From positions 1 to 64,000 of the forward strand of contig CAMLSX010000005.1 of NCBI GenBank assembly GCA_946484175.1: a stretch of 64,000 nucleotides of DNA, written 5' to 3'. The notes under the pieces are model-generated. The model made no database searches. It had not been told where the DNA came from and saw nothing but the letters and a program-made list of their open reading frames with translations. Made by a program: the position numbers and the translations under genes. The stretch comes from an uncultured Clostridia bacterium (GTDB taxonomy: Bacteria > Bacillota > Clostridia > Oscillospirales > Acutalibacteraceae). Below, piece after piece: positions 15,666 through 24,025 of this stretch (position 1 is the first letter of the stretch; each line of letters opens with the position of its first letter).

Positions 15666-17261
15666 ATGTTAAAGGTCTTGCTGGTAGATGATGAACCCCT
15701 TATTGTACAGGGATTATCTGCACTAATCAACTGGGAAAATGAAGGTTACTCGATCGTCGGTGTAGCTTCAAATGGAAAAGAAGCTGTTGAATTTTTAAAA
15801 AACAAGTCCGTTGATTTGATTATTGCCGACATTCAAATGCCAGAAATGAACGGAATTGAACTTCTTGAAACGATCCGCAGCGAACACATCTCTAATGCTT
15901 ATTATGTCATTTTAAGCGGATACAATGATTTTTCTTATGCACAACAGGCCATTCGCTGGTCTTGTATGGAGTATCTCCTGAAACCCGTTCGGGAACAAGA
16001 GCTTCTCTCCATCCTGCATAAGGTGACAAACCTTCGAAAAAAAACAGAAACACAGAAAAAACGAAACCAACAGATGGAAAAAGCTTACCTGGCACGCAGC
16101 GTTATTGCTCTTATCTCAGGGAAATATGATCAAATCAATCTGGACAACGTACAATCACAGCTAAAGCTTTCATCCGGCATCCGCTATATTGATATTGAAA
16201 TTGATGTACAGGCACTGCCAGAAAAGCTGGAACATGAGGAAAAACGGCGTTTGCAAAGGCAGTTATATCAGGTGTCCCTGGATTATCTGGGAGATACCTA
16301 CAGTTCTTACTGCTTTTTTGACATTACCAATCATGAACAGGAATACGATATCGGATTTATTTATTGCAAATCCATGTCTGAAGGCCTTGAAGAAGATGGA
16401 GAAAGAAAATTTTTGAACCGTTTTTTGGAAGCTTTACGAAAAGAAATCGATATGCCTGTTGTAATGTTCGTAGGAAACAAAGTAGAGTCGATTACGAATT
16501 TGCAGGAATCTTATCGCACTGCAATGGTTGTAAAATCGTTTCGTGATTTTAAAGCCAATCACACCATCTCCTGGTATGAAAAAGAGGAGAAAAAAGGAGA
16601 ATCGGGACCTATATTGTGTAAAAATATTTTGGATTCCCTGGTCTCTGCCATCGAACAAAATGATGTCGACGCTATCGAAAAAAACACAGAACAACTGTAT
16701 CAGGATATCAATCGAATGGCTATGGACGCCGAGATGGTTGATCTCAATGTAAGCTATCTGCTCTTTCAGCTGATTCATCTGGCTATTTCACAGGATGATA
16801 AGGTAAATCAGGAAGAAATCATGCAGTATATCAGTGACAATGCCTTTGATCGCAGCGCTATGAGAGGAAGCAAAGAGCATTTCAAATGGTTTGCAAGGCA
16901 GTATGCCGAATATTTAATTCAGCTGCGCCGTAATGCTTCACGGGGAATTCTGGCAGAAATTGAACGCGAAGTGGAAGAACATTATTCAGAAAATCTCACC
17001 CTGAAAGAACTGGGGAAAAAACATTTTGTAAACAGCGCTTATCTTGGACAATTATTCCATAAAAAATACAATCAATCTTTTAAAGATTATCTAAATAATG
17101 TCCGTATTGAAAAAGCAACACTTCTCTTGATCCACACTGATAAAAAAATCTATGAAATCGCGGACAGTGTCGGATATCGGGATCTGGACTACTTTATAAA
17201 CCGTTTTATCTCCATGAAAGGCTGTACGCCGGCGCGTTTTCGTAAACAGAATCGTTCTTAA
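15666..17261 (+). CDS. yesN: YesN-type AraC family response regulator
   Basis: A 531-residue protein. The receiver domain is at 1-120 with the acidic pocket (VDDE), phosphoacceptor Asp55 in IADIQMPEMNG and Lys in LLKPVRE. A central linker of about 280 residues follows, then a C-terminal AraC domain (about 430-531) with LTLKELGKKHFVNSAYLGQL and IADSVGYRDLDYFINRF. It starts 1 base after the kinase stop behind GGAGGTGG, forming a two-gene operon. It should activate the divergent oligosaccharide operon when phosphorylated. Confidence 0.93.
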   Translation: MLKVLLVDDEPLIVQGLSALINWENEGYSIVGVASNGKEAVEFLKNKSVDLIIADIQMPEMNGIELLETIRSEHISNAYYVILSGYNDFSYAQQAIRWSCMEYLLKPVREQELLSILHKVTNLRKKTETQKKRNQQMEKAYLARSVIALISGKYDQINLDNVQSQLKLSSGIRYIDIEIDVQALPEKLEHEEKRRLQRQLYQVSLDYLGDTYSSYCFFDITNHEQEYDIGFIYCKSMSEGLEEDGERKFLNRFLEALRKEIDMPVVMFVGNKVESITNLQESYRTAMVVKSFRDFKANHTISWYEKEEKKGESGPILCKNILDSLVSAIEQNDVDAIEKNTEQLYQDINRMAMDAEMVDLNVSYLLFQLIHLAISQDDKVNQEEIMQYISDNAFDRSAMRGSKEHFKWFARQYAEYLIQLRRNASRGILAEIEREVEEHYSENLTLKELGKKHFVNSAYLGQLFHKKYNQSFKDYLNNVRIEKATLLLIHTDKKIYEIADSVGYRDLDYFINRFISMKGCTPARFRKQNRS

Positions 17262-17450
17262 ATTTGAATTTATGCTTTATAATTTGTATCAAAAATATTG
17301 CAAGATATCGATATATCGTTTTTAGATTTGGGAAGAGTGTCCTTTCTAACTTGGATACGATGATTTTTCTTTTCAGCGACGCTGTTTTGCAATTTTTTGT
17401 GATACCCATACCCCACAGTTAACTATGTACAATTTTAAAGGTATTATATA

Positions 17451-17491
17451 AAATGGCCTTACTTTGGTTAAATCCCGAAGTAAGGCCATTT
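17451..17491. terminator. Terminator of the lysis cassette
   Basis: A 14-bp perfect stem (AAATGGCCTTACTT and its complement) with A/T-rich flanks on both sides. It is 25 bases beyond the holin stop and could also end the yesN transcript. Confidence 0.8.
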
Positions 17492-17515
17492 AAATGAACA
17501 TATTTTTTAACAGAT

Positions 17516-17776
17516 CTATTTTTCTTTGGGATACTGATACCATAGCGCCTGTTCGCTATCAGAAACGCCATCAGTAGTGGGATCGTTGACCACTCCCAAC
17601 AGAGCGAGCAGGGCGAACACTGTACCGCAAATAGCGGACAACTGCTGTGCCAGAGGAGTATAGTCCCAGCTGAAACCAAACAGCGCTGCCACCTGACTGC
17701 CCAACAGAAGCAGGGCTGGGATAGCAGTAAGCCAGAACGTTTTGTTTTTCAAACGCACTGTCCAGTTAATTTTCAT
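17516..17776 (-). CDS. Phage holin, phi LC3 family
   Basis: An 86-residue protein, MKINWTVRLKNKTFWLTAIP, with two hydrophobic segments (about 14-34 and 46-63), the conserved NDPTTDG motif and a C-terminal YPKEK-like end, all typical of the phi LC3 (Phage_holin_1) family. Holins form membrane lesions that release the cell-wall amidase. Start at 17776 is chosen because AAGGAG lies 9 bases before it; upstream TTG and ATG are too close to the site. It overlaps the preceding gene by 11 bases. No capsid, tail or integrase genes are adjacent. Confidence 0.9.
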   Translation of the reverse strand: MKINWTVRLKNKTFWLTAIPALLLLGSQVAALFGFSWDYTPLAQQLSAICGTVFALLALLGVVNDPTTDGVSDSEQALWYQYPKEK

Positions 17777-18089
17777 AATTTCCATTCTCCTTTCCAATTT
17801 CCCGCTGATATTCTTCGATCATCAGGTGGTACCGGGCTTTTACAGCGCCGTTGCCGCCCTCATTTACATATTTCTCACCGGCAGCCAAACGTTCTTCCAT
17901 GGGCATTTCTTCGCTCATAATCGTGAGCCGCAGCATACAGAGATAGTCTTTATGCTGATACTGCTCTACACGTTCCAAACGTTGTACGATCTCTTTAAGC
18001 GGGCGGGAAAGTCTCCAAAGAGTCCCGATCAGAGCAATAATCACAGAAAGATATCCGCAAAGCGTAGCCGTGCTTTGAATCCATTCCAC
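17766..18089 (-). CDS. Small phage-type membrane protein beside the holin
   Basis: A 107-residue protein, probably starting at GTG 18089 (MEWIQSTATLCGYLS) with GAGGA just upstream. One transmembrane helix (about 7-27) is followed by a charged helix (LKEIVQRLERVEQYQHKDYL) and a C-terminal RYHLMIEEYQREIG. Proteins of this layout sit between amidase and holin in many clostridial prophages, and some are annotated as holin accessory or XhlA-like. I infer a role in lysis control, but no defined family motif is visible. Confidence 0.7.
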   Translation of the reverse strand: MEWIQSTATLCGYLSVIIALIGTLWRLSRPLKEIVQRLERVEQYQHKDYLCMLRLTIMSEEMPMEERLAAGEKYVNEGGNGAVKARYHLMIEEYQREIGKENGNYEN

Positions 18090-18099
18090 ACACAATTCC

Positions 18100-19191
18100 T
18101 CACTCTGTGATGATGGCGATTTGGAATCGATCAATCAGTTTTCCAAAGCTTCCAGCGTATCCGTCCTGATTATTGCCTTTCTCATTGTCATACTGCCATG
18201 ACCAATAACTTCCGTTCATCGGGGAAACGCGGTACTTTGCCTTTCGATAAGGTTTGATTCCATCTGGAGTAAAATAATACACCTCGATAGCATCAATAAC
18301 CTTACCGTTACCGGCATAACCGTTTTTATGGTCATTGACATTATATCCGGTAACATATGGCAGCCAGTCGCCATCCTTCACGTGAACACGATATTTCATG
18401 CTTCCCTTGCTGACCTTAATGGCTACATCGGTAATGGCATCGCCAGGCACACCAGCATAATCTTCCAGATTTTTGACAGCCGGATACCACTTGCCTTTTT
18501 TTCCGCGTACACAGTATTCTGTATCTGCATAGAAAGATGCGGGCTTTTCGGGTACAATCGGCTTTTCTCCGGCGTCGGGTTTGCCGTTGTCTGGACGGTT
18601 GATCTCCCCCGAAGAACCACCACCAAGCAGCTTTTTTACCTCGGCCCGGAAGGTATCCATACTTTTTCCGAATTTTGGGAACCAGTGCATTACGTCGCCG
18701 TGATTGGAAGCGATCCCACGTTCATACCCCTCGCTGTGGCAGAGAATATCTTTTTCCGTCAGGCCATACTTCTTGCAGAGGTATGCGCACAACTCCACGG
18801 CTTCTCGATAGACAGCAGCAAAATAGCTGCTGTCGGTCAGGTCATCCTCACAGATTTCAAAAGAAATATGCGTGTCATTTGCGGAACCAATAGAGCCGTT
18901 TCCAGCATGCCAGCCGCGCCAGTCCCACGGCAGCGTCTGATAGGTGGCGATGGTGCCATCAGCCAGTTTGCCGATAAAGGCGTGCACGCAGACATAAGAG
19001 CCTCCGGGCTTGTCCTGATTCCAATGGTTTCCGTATTTGTTTTCGCCCAGCTGGCCGTCATTCGGCCCCACATACCGGCACAGATTGGGGTTATTCGCAC
19101 CAGTAGAGTGCACCATGATGCCTTTCGGAGTAATCTTCCTGCCGGTTTTATAACAGGCATTTTCGGTTAAAATGAGTTTACATAGCTTCAT
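18100..19191 (-). CDS. N-acetylmuramoyl-L-alanine amidase (endolysin type)
   Basis: A 363-residue protein. The Amidase_2 zinc amidase domain at about 5-165 contains GIMVHSTGANNP, HAFIG, CHSEGYERGIASNHGDVMHW (zinc-ligand His residues and the catalytic region). An acidic/Pro linker at about 190-215 leads to two SPOR-free beta repeats, seen as GYNVNDHKNGYAGNGKVIDA and NQDGYAGSFGKLIDRF, which are probable cell-wall binding modules of the clostridial hydrophobic type. There is no signal peptide, so export must depend on the holin encoded downstream. Start at 19191 is preferred because GAGAGG is 9 bases upstream; the ATG at 19200 abuts the site. Confidence 0.9.
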   Translation of the reverse strand: MKLCKLILTENACYKTGRKITPKGIMVHSTGANNPNLCRYVGPNDGQLGENKYGNHWNQDKPGGSYVCVHAFIGKLADGTIATYQTLPWDWRGWHAGNGSIGSANDTHISFEICEDDLTDSSYFAAVYREAVELCAYLCKKYGLTEKDILCHSEGYERGIASNHGDVMHWFPKFGKSMDTFRAEVKKLLGGGSSGEINRPDNGKPDAGEKPIVPEKPASFYADTEYCVRGKKGKWYPAVKNLEDYAGVPGDAITDVAIKVSKGSMKYRVHVKDGDWLPYVTGYNVNDHKNGYAGNGKVIDAIEVYYFTPDGIKPYRKAKYRVSPMNGSYWSWQYDNEKGNNQDGYAGSFGKLIDRFQIAIITE

Positions 19192-19546
19192 ACCATCCAT
19201 CCTCTCTCATGTTATTCATGACGTTTACCGCCACATTCATCGTACTGTAAACCTTCTGGAAAGGCTCCCCTACTTTCATGAAACACTTCAGAAAATCACA
19301 TTCTGATTCCTATACCATTTATATGCAGGTACGGGAACTTTTTTGAAAGATTATTTTTCTGACTCTCATTTTCGCAGCAATTTTGAAAAATAATCTATCT
19401 CTTATGCCTTGTTTCGCGCAAATTTTTATAGATTGTCCGGTATGGTATAAAGGAACGGAAAAATATTTCCTGACGTATAAAACTGCGGCAAACGGGAAAT
19501 CTCAAAAGAACATTTGCCGTACAGATCCGGAAAGGTGTGAATTCAT
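19192..19546. other. Divergent intergenic region, lysis cassette versus spoIIA operon
   Basis: A 355-base, A/T-rich region without a convincing gene. It must hold both promoters. A sigma-F/G-like candidate lies at 19475-19504 on the plus strand. I found no good sigma-A promoter for the amidase and no clear 0A box. Confidence 0.6.
19475..19504 (+). promoter_or_regulatory. Candidate sigma-F/sigma-G-like promoter of spoIIAA
   Basis: GTATA (19475-19479), 15 bases, GGAAATCTCA (19495-19504). The -35 fits and the -10 fits only partly (GG then A/T-rich). Forespore control of spoIIA is known in Bacillus. Here it is only a possibility. Confidence 0.3.
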
Positions 19547-19879
19547 ATGGGAGTCCGGCTCCTTTTGCGGGAAGAGACACTGACAGCCCGCATTATCGGT
19601 GAAATCGATCATCATACAGCCCGGGCCGTCCGGGAAGAAATTGACAGCACTGCACAGAAAATCAAACCCCTGCATCTGTGTCTTGACTTCACAGAAGTCC
19701 CGTTTATGGACAGCTCTGGTGTTGGACTGATTCTGGGACGATACCGATTGATGCAGATGTGGCATGGACGGGTAACGCTGCTGAATATGTCCCCACAGGT
19801 AGAAAAACTGGTGGGACTCTCCGGTCTGGATCGGCTCGTGAGTATTGAAAGGGGGGAATCTAATGAAAGCCATGAATGA
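19547..19879 (+). CDS. spoIIAA: Anti-sigma F factor antagonist
   Basis: A 110-residue STAS-domain protein. It has the DxxT-like GEIDHHTARAVREEID segment and the phosphorylatable serine in FMDSSGVGLILGRY (residues 53-66). In its unphosphorylated form it releases sigma-F from SpoIIAB in the forespore. AAAGGTG precedes the ATG. The stop lies inside spoIIAB (17-base overlap), giving the standard spoIIAA-spoIIAB-sigF operon. Confidence 0.95.
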   Translation: MGVRLLLREETLTARIIGEIDHHTARAVREEIDSTAQKIKPLHLCLDFTEVPFMDSSGVGLILGRYRLMQMWHGRVTLLNMSPQVEKLVGLSGLDRLVSIERGESNESHE

Positions 19880-20306
19880 AATGAGCGTCTCTTTTTTGAG
19901 CGTCTCTTCTAACGAGAGCTTTGCACGTGCGGTTGTTGCGGCTTTTGCTTCCCAGCTGGACCCTACCATTGACCAGCTGGCAGATTTAAAAACCGCAGTT
20001 TCAGAAGCTGTTACCAACGCCATCGTACACGGCTATCGTGAGACACTTGGAACTGTATACATAACCGCCAAACTATATGAAAGCGGAAAAATCAGTGTAA
20101 AAATACGCGATAAGGGCGTAGGAATCGAAGATATTGAAAAGGCGATGGAACCGCTGTTCACAACCGGTGGAGAAGAACGCGCGGGACTGGGGTTTGCCGT
20201 CATGCAGAGTTTTTGCGACAAGGTATCTGTGCGCTCTACCCCCGGAAAAGGAACCGCCGTTACACTGCAAAAAAATCTGCTTCGCAGGGTTCGCAGTCAT
20301 GATTGA
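19863..20306 (+). CDS. spoIIAB: Anti-sigma F factor and SpoIIAA kinase
   Basis: A 147-residue GHKL kinase: N-box (VSEAVTNAIVHGY), G1 (IRDKGVGIEDIEKAM) and G2 (GGEERAGLGFAVM). It binds sigma-F with ATP or phosphorylates SpoIIAA. Start at 19863 sits behind GGGGGGAA; an in-frame ATG at 19845 lacks a site. It overlaps both neighbours, which helps keep the three proteins in fixed ratio. Confidence 0.95.
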   Translation: MKAMNEMSVSFLSVSSNESFARAVVAAFASQLDPTIDQLADLKTAVSEAVTNAIVHGYRETLGTVYITAKLYESGKISVKIRDKGVGIEDIEKAMEPLFTTGGEERAGLGFAVMQSFCDKVSVRSTPGKGTAVTLQKNLLRRVRSHD

Positions 20307-20952
20307 CCGTCAAAACTTCATCGCCGCCAATACCGGATTGGTGCATGCCTGCGCCCATCGTTTTCAAAACCGTGGGATTGACTACGACGACCTGTTTCAG
20401 GCAGGCTGTATTGGTTTAATTAAAGCTGCCGACCGCTTCGATGAAAGCCGCGGCCTGCAATTTTCTACCTATGCAGTCCCTGTAATCCTAGGTGAAATCA
20501 AACGGCTCTTCCGGGAAAACAGCACGGTAAAGGTAGCCCGCAGCCTGCGGGAACTTTCTCTCAAGGCGCGCCGGGAAAGCGAAACTTTTACTGCCAGAGA
20601 AGGACGTGCCCCCACTGTAAACGAACTGGCTGATATTTTACAGGTAGAACCCGAAGAAGCTGCATTGGCATTGGAGGCTGGTATGCCGGCTCTCTCTTTG
20701 ACAAGCGGAGAGGAAGAAGAGAAGTCACAAACGGATATTCCAACCGATGCACCGGAAGAAGCCATTTCGGAAAGGCTGGCATTGGAACAGGCACTGGAAT
20801 CTTTGGAAGAAAAAGACCAGCAGCTGATTCAGGCCAGATATTTTGGACATAAGACACAGACAGAAACAGCACGTCAGCTGGGAATGACACAGGTACAGGT
20901 GAGCCGCAGGGAAAAAAAGATTCTGCAATTTCTGCGCACTGCTTTGTTGTAG
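20299..20952 (+). CDS. sigF: RNA polymerase sigma-F factor
   Basis: A 217-residue sigma-70 family protein, short for the class because it lacks region 1. Region 2 (DYDDLFQAGCIGLIKAADRF, RGLQFSTYAVPVILGEIKR) recognises the -10, region 3 contains REGRAPTVNELADILQV, and region 4 ends in TARQLGMTQVQVSRREKKI. Start at 20299 gives an 8-base overlap with spoIIAB and the standard N-terminus. It directs early forespore transcription, so the host is a spore former or recently descended from one. Confidence 0.93.
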   Translation: MIDRQNFIAANTGLVHACAHRFQNRGIDYDDLFQAGCIGLIKAADRFDESRGLQFSTYAVPVILGEIKRLFRENSTVKVARSLRELSLKARRESETFTAREGRAPTVNELADILQVEPEEAALALEAGMPALSLTSGEEEEKSQTDIPTDAPEEAISERLALEQALESLEEKDQQLIQARYFGHKTQTETARQLGMTQVQVSRREKKILQFLRTALL

Positions 20953-20980
20953 CAAAATAAAGCGTCAAATCGTTTTTTTC

Positions 20981-21010
20981 TTGACAAATCTGTATGGGAA
21001 ACAGTATAAT
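20981..21010 (+). promoter_or_regulatory. Strong sigma-A promoter of asnA
   Basis: TTGACA (20981-20986), 18 bases, TATAAT (21005-21010). Both hexamers are perfect. It leaves a leader of about 105 bases before asnA. Confidence 0.85.
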
Positions 21011-21018
21011 AAAAAATA

Positions 21019-21085
21019 CAGGCGCTGCGGGGTTTGCCGCAACGCCTGATTTTGCTAATTCAGTTTTTTAGGGCAAAAATTGCCC
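21019..21085 (+). promoter_or_regulatory. Structured leader of asnA
   Basis: Hairpin 1: CAGGCG-TGCGG (21019-21030) pairs with CCGCA-CGCCTG (21037-21048), followed by ATTTTG. Hairpin 2: GGGCA pairs with TGCCC (21071-21085). Too short for a T-box. It may be an attenuator, a stabiliser or a small RNA. No known riboswitch core is visible. Confidence 0.5.
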
Positions 21086-21125
21086 TCTCTGTAATTTGAT
21101 TCAGCCATAGAAAGGAACGTTTCCC

Positions 21126-22142
21126 ATGAGCCAAACCATTATTCCCGCAGATTACAACCCCTCAAAAGGTCTGACGCTGTTTCAGACGCAGCAGGCAATT
21201 GACAAAATCAAGGTGAATTTTATTCGGAATCTGGAAGATGCATTGAACCTGACCCGTGTTTCTGCGCCGTTGTTTGTGGATGCCTCCTCCGGTTTGAACG
21301 ACGATTTGAACAATGTGGAACGCCCTGTTTCCTTCGATATCCGGGAAACCGGTACCTGTGCACAGGTAGTCCATTCTCTGGCAAAGTGGAAGCGTTATGC
21401 GCTGTACCAGTACGGTTTTGAGCCGGGTTATGGTCTGGTTACCGATATGAATGCAATTCGCCGCGACGAGGATATGGATAACCTGCATTCCATCTATGTG
21501 GATCAATGGGACTGGGAGGCTATCATTCCTGATGGGAAACGCAATGTGGATTTTTTGAAGGATACTGTCCGCAAAATCGTAGGAGCAATCTGCTCTACTG
21601 CCGATATGCTCCGGGAAGAATATCCAAGCCTGCATGTTCCCATGCTGGATAAAGAGATTTCATTTATTACCACGCAGGAACTGGAAAACCTGTATCCTGA
21701 CAAAAGCCCCAAGGAGCGGGAAAACCTGTATGTACGGGAACACAAAACCACCTTTTTGATGGAAATTGGTGATGTGATGCACTCTGGATACCGTCATGAT
21801 GGCCGCGCTCCCGACTATGATGACTGGCACCTGAACGGCGACTTGTTGTTCTGGAACGAAGTATTGGACGCCGCTATGGAAGTTTCCAGCATGGGTATTC
21901 GTGTAGATGCCCGTTCTATGGACTCCCAGCTCTCCAAAGCCGGCTGCGATGACCGCCGGCGTTATCACTTCCATCAGATGGTTCTGGATAACATCCTGCC
22001 TTTGACCATCGGCGGCGGTATCGGGCAGTCCCGCCTGTGCCTGTTGTTGTTGGGCAAAGCCCACATCGGTGAAGTACAGGTTTCCGTCTGGGATGACGAA
22101 ACACGCTCCGCCTGTGCCGCTTCTGGTGTAAAACTGCTGTAA
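21126..22142 (+). CDS. asnA: Aspartate-ammonia ligase (asparagine synthetase A)
   Basis: A 338-residue class II synthetase-like enzyme that makes asparagine from aspartate, ammonia and ATP. It has the conserved start (GLTLFQTQQAIDKIKVNFIRNLE), RVSAPLFVDASSGLNDDLN, SFDI, AKWKRYAL, DQWDWE and the C-terminal GGGIGQSRLCLLLLGKAHIGEVQ. Length matches E. coli AsnA (330). It has its own promoter with consensus hexamers and a leader with two hairpins. It is monocistronic or shared with the small membrane protein 30 bases downstream. Confidence 0.96.
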   Translation: MSQTIIPADYNPSKGLTLFQTQQAIDKIKVNFIRNLEDALNLTRVSAPLFVDASSGLNDDLNNVERPVSFDIRETGTCAQVVHSLAKWKRYALYQYGFEPGYGLVTDMNAIRRDEDMDNLHSIYVDQWDWEAIIPDGKRNVDFLKDTVRKIVGAICSTADMLREEYPSLHVPMLDKEISFITTQELENLYPDKSPKERENLYVREHKTTFLMEIGDVMHSGYRHDGRAPDYDDWHLNGDLLFWNEVLDAAMEVSSMGIRVDARSMDSQLSKAGCDDRRRYHFHQMVLDNILPLTIGGGIGQSRLCLLLLGKAHIGEVQVSVWDDETRSACAASGVKLL

Positions 22143-22172
22143 CTCTTATTCCGCTATGAAAGCAGGGGTTTT

Positions 22173-22430
22173 ATGGATTTCATTCTGGAATTCCTCGGCG
22201 CATTATTGGAAGGTACTTTGGAAAACCATAAAATCCGGCTGTGGATAAAGCTGATTGTGATTTTTCTCTTGCTTGTACTTTTTCTCGGCTTTATCTGGTA
22301 TCCGGCAATCAGTTCTGGCGACACAGAATTCCTGTCTCCAATCATATTGACTGCTTTCATAACTGCTCTATTAATCGCATTGGCGATCGTCGTGATTCGC
22401 CGGGATAAGAAATCGCACCGACATCCTTAA
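22173..22430 (+). CDS. Small membrane protein, unknown
   Basis: An 85-residue protein with two transmembrane helices (about 26-44 and 55-75) and a basic tail (RRDKKSHRHP). No known motif. It has a weak site (GCAGGGG) 30 bases after asnA and is followed by a strong terminator, so it is probably cotranscribed with asnA. Confidence 0.7.
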   Translation: MDFILEFLGALLEGTLENHKIRLWIKLIVIFLLLVLFLGFIWYPAISSGDTEFLSPIILTAFITALLIALAIVVIRRDKKSHRHP

Positions 22431-22436
22431 ATTCCA

Positions 22437-22486
22437 TAAAAATGCCGCAGTGCAATGGGTTTTCCCCATGCTCTGCGGCATTTTTT
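22437..22486 (+). terminator. Terminator after asnA and the small membrane gene
   Basis: AAAATGCCGCAG pairs with CTGCGGCATTTT with an inner extension (GCAATGGG / CCCATGCT), then TT. It works for the plus strand and could also serve the opposing acetyltransferase gene. Confidence 0.85.
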
Positions 22487-22500
22487 CATGATTATAATCC

Positions 22501-23022
22501 CTAGATGAATTTCCCGTTAAAATCCAGCAGTGTTTCTCCTTCTGTTATCAGCTCGCCCTGTTTATTTTCTGTCTCCTGCTCTATGTTTCTTTGTAGATAT
22601 ACCATATCCCGCAGCAATACGCCGCCATCATAAATGGGATGGTCATAATAATTGGTAAAAAAATCCGGGACTATATGGGAGCGTACAAACCCGCAGGCCT
22701 CATAAAAGGGAATCGTGGATGGGCTATCGCCGGTTCCCACCTGCAAAATCTGATAACGATCCCTGTAGTTCTCCGCTACAAAATCAATCATGGCTTTTCC
22801 CAGACCTTTTCGCTGAAATGCAGGGGCTACCGCCAGATTCTTGATTTCCAGCACACCATTCCCTTCATCAGTCGCCACGCAAACAGCACACGGGCCGGCC
22901 TCTTCCATCACGTACATCTCGCCCCGTTCCAGATACCGGTCGATCATACTTTCCTGTTCATCTGCTAGCAGCAACAGGGGCAGATACCGCTTCTTCTCTT
23001 TTTCTACTCGATAAATTTTCAT
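22501..23022 (-). CDS. GNAT family N-acetyltransferase
   Basis: A 173-residue protein. The acetyl-CoA binding motif A is clear: EIKNLAVAPAFQRKGLGKAM (about 79-98), followed by IPFYEACGFVRSH. The extra C-terminal 25 residues are polar. The ATG is preceded by GAGGGGAT. The substrate is unknown. It lies alone between two terminators. Confidence 0.88.
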   Translation of the reverse strand: MKIYRVEKEKKRYLPLLLLADEQESMIDRYLERGEMYVMEEAGPCAVCVATDEGNGVLEIKNLAVAPAFQRKGLGKAMIDFVAENYRDRYQILQVGTGDSPSTIPFYEACGFVRSHIVPDFFTNYYDHPIYDGGVLLRDMVYLQRNIEQETENKQGELITEGETLLDFNGKFI

Positions 23023-23050
23023 ACAATCCCCTCATCGTTTTCTGTAATCA

Positions 23051-23097
23051 TAGCACGAACCCCCGCCAAAGGCAATGCCTGGCGGGGGTTCGTGCTA
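23051..23097. terminator. 17-bp perfect hairpin after the sufCB genes
   Basis: TAGCACGAACCCCCGCC pairs with its complement across 13 bases, 11 bases from the sufB stop. The T-run is poor on both strands, but the stem is very stable. Confidence 0.7.
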
Positions 23098-23107
23098 TTT
23101 CAGAATC

Positions 23108-24025
23108 TTATTTCAAGAAGCCTTCCACGATGCGTGCTTCAGCTTCCTGTTCAGTCAGTCCCAGCGTGCGGAGCTTCAGAATCTGCTCACCGGCAATCTT
23201 GCCGATGGCAGCCTCATGAATCAGGCTGGCATCAATGTGGTTGGCTTCCAGTGCAGGCTGGGCCACCACGGTGCCATTCTCAGACAAAATAGCGTCACAT
23301 TCGGAATGGCCGGTGCAGCGGGCATTGCCCTTGATACAGGAATAAAACTCCTGATGGGAGTGACCCTTGGCCACAGAACGGGACATCAAGTCAACACCGC
23401 AGTCCTCGCCTTCCATGGTCACATCAAAATCAGTGCGGGCAAACTCTTCCCCATCCGTCATCAAGCGTTCACGGACAACCAAACGGGCACGAGCTCCCAC
23501 CACGCCGCTGGTTTTGCGGGTGGTGCGGTCTACGCCGCCCAGCTGTACTGTATCCATTTCCAGAGAGGAACCCTCTTCCAGATAAACATCTGTAATGGGG
23601 TCAATGCGCCGGGCGCCATTGCCTTTGCCGGTTCCCAGATGCTTTTCTCTATACACCACATGGGCGCCCTTTTTCACGAAAAAGCGGTGGATACCGTTGT
23701 GACGGGCTTCCTCTTCGCCGTCGCTATGAACGCCGCATCCGGCAACGATCACCACGTCAGCACCTTCGCCCACATAGAAATCGTTATATACCAGGTCGTC
23801 TACGTCACTGTGGGTCACGCAGGCGGGAATATATACGGTTTCTCCCTTGGTACCGGGGGCGATGTGGATATCAATGCCGGGCAGGTCTTTCTTAGATGTA
23901 ATCTGAATGTTCTTGGTGGACTGACGGCCGGCACAGCCTCCGTCTTCACGAATATTGAATGCGCCTTCAAAGCTTCCTTTAAAATCAGAAACCACGCGCA
24001 GCAGTTCTTCGGTTATTTTATTCAT
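23108..24025 (-). CDS. sufB: SufB-type Fe-S scaffold protein (minimal SUF/SMS type)
   Basis: A 305-residue member of the SufB/SufD family, much shorter than canonical SufB (about 470). It keeps the beta-helix core and the cluster-related C-terminal segment: CTGHSECDAILSENG with the Cys equivalent to the essential SufB Cys, and SLIHEAAIGKIAGEQI with the His-Glu pair. It overlaps sufC by 4 bases. Two-gene sufC-sufB units like this match the reduced SMS systems reported from anaerobes and archaea. It would act as a SufB2C2 scaffold without SufD. No cysteine desulfurase or SufU lies beside it. Confidence 0.88.
   Translation of the reverse strand: MNKITEELLRVVSDFKGSFEGAFNIREDGGCAGRQSTKNIQITSKKDLPGIDIHIAPGTKGETVYIPACVTHSDVDDLVYNDFYVGEGADVVIVAGCGVHSDGEEEARHNGIHRFFVKKGAHVVYREKHLGTGKGNGARRIDPITDVYLEEGSSLEMDTVQLGGVDRTTRKTSGVVGARARLVVRERLMTDGEEFARTDFDVTMEGEDCGVDLMSRSVAKGHSHQEFYSCIKGNARCTGHSECDAILSENGTVVAQPALEANHIDASLIHEAAIGKIAGEQILKLRTLGLTEQEAEARIVEGFLK

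Noticed and set aside
21019..21048. T-box or amino-acid riboswitch ahead of asnA
   Set aside because: Leader is only about 105 bases and has no T-box sequence or specifier stem.
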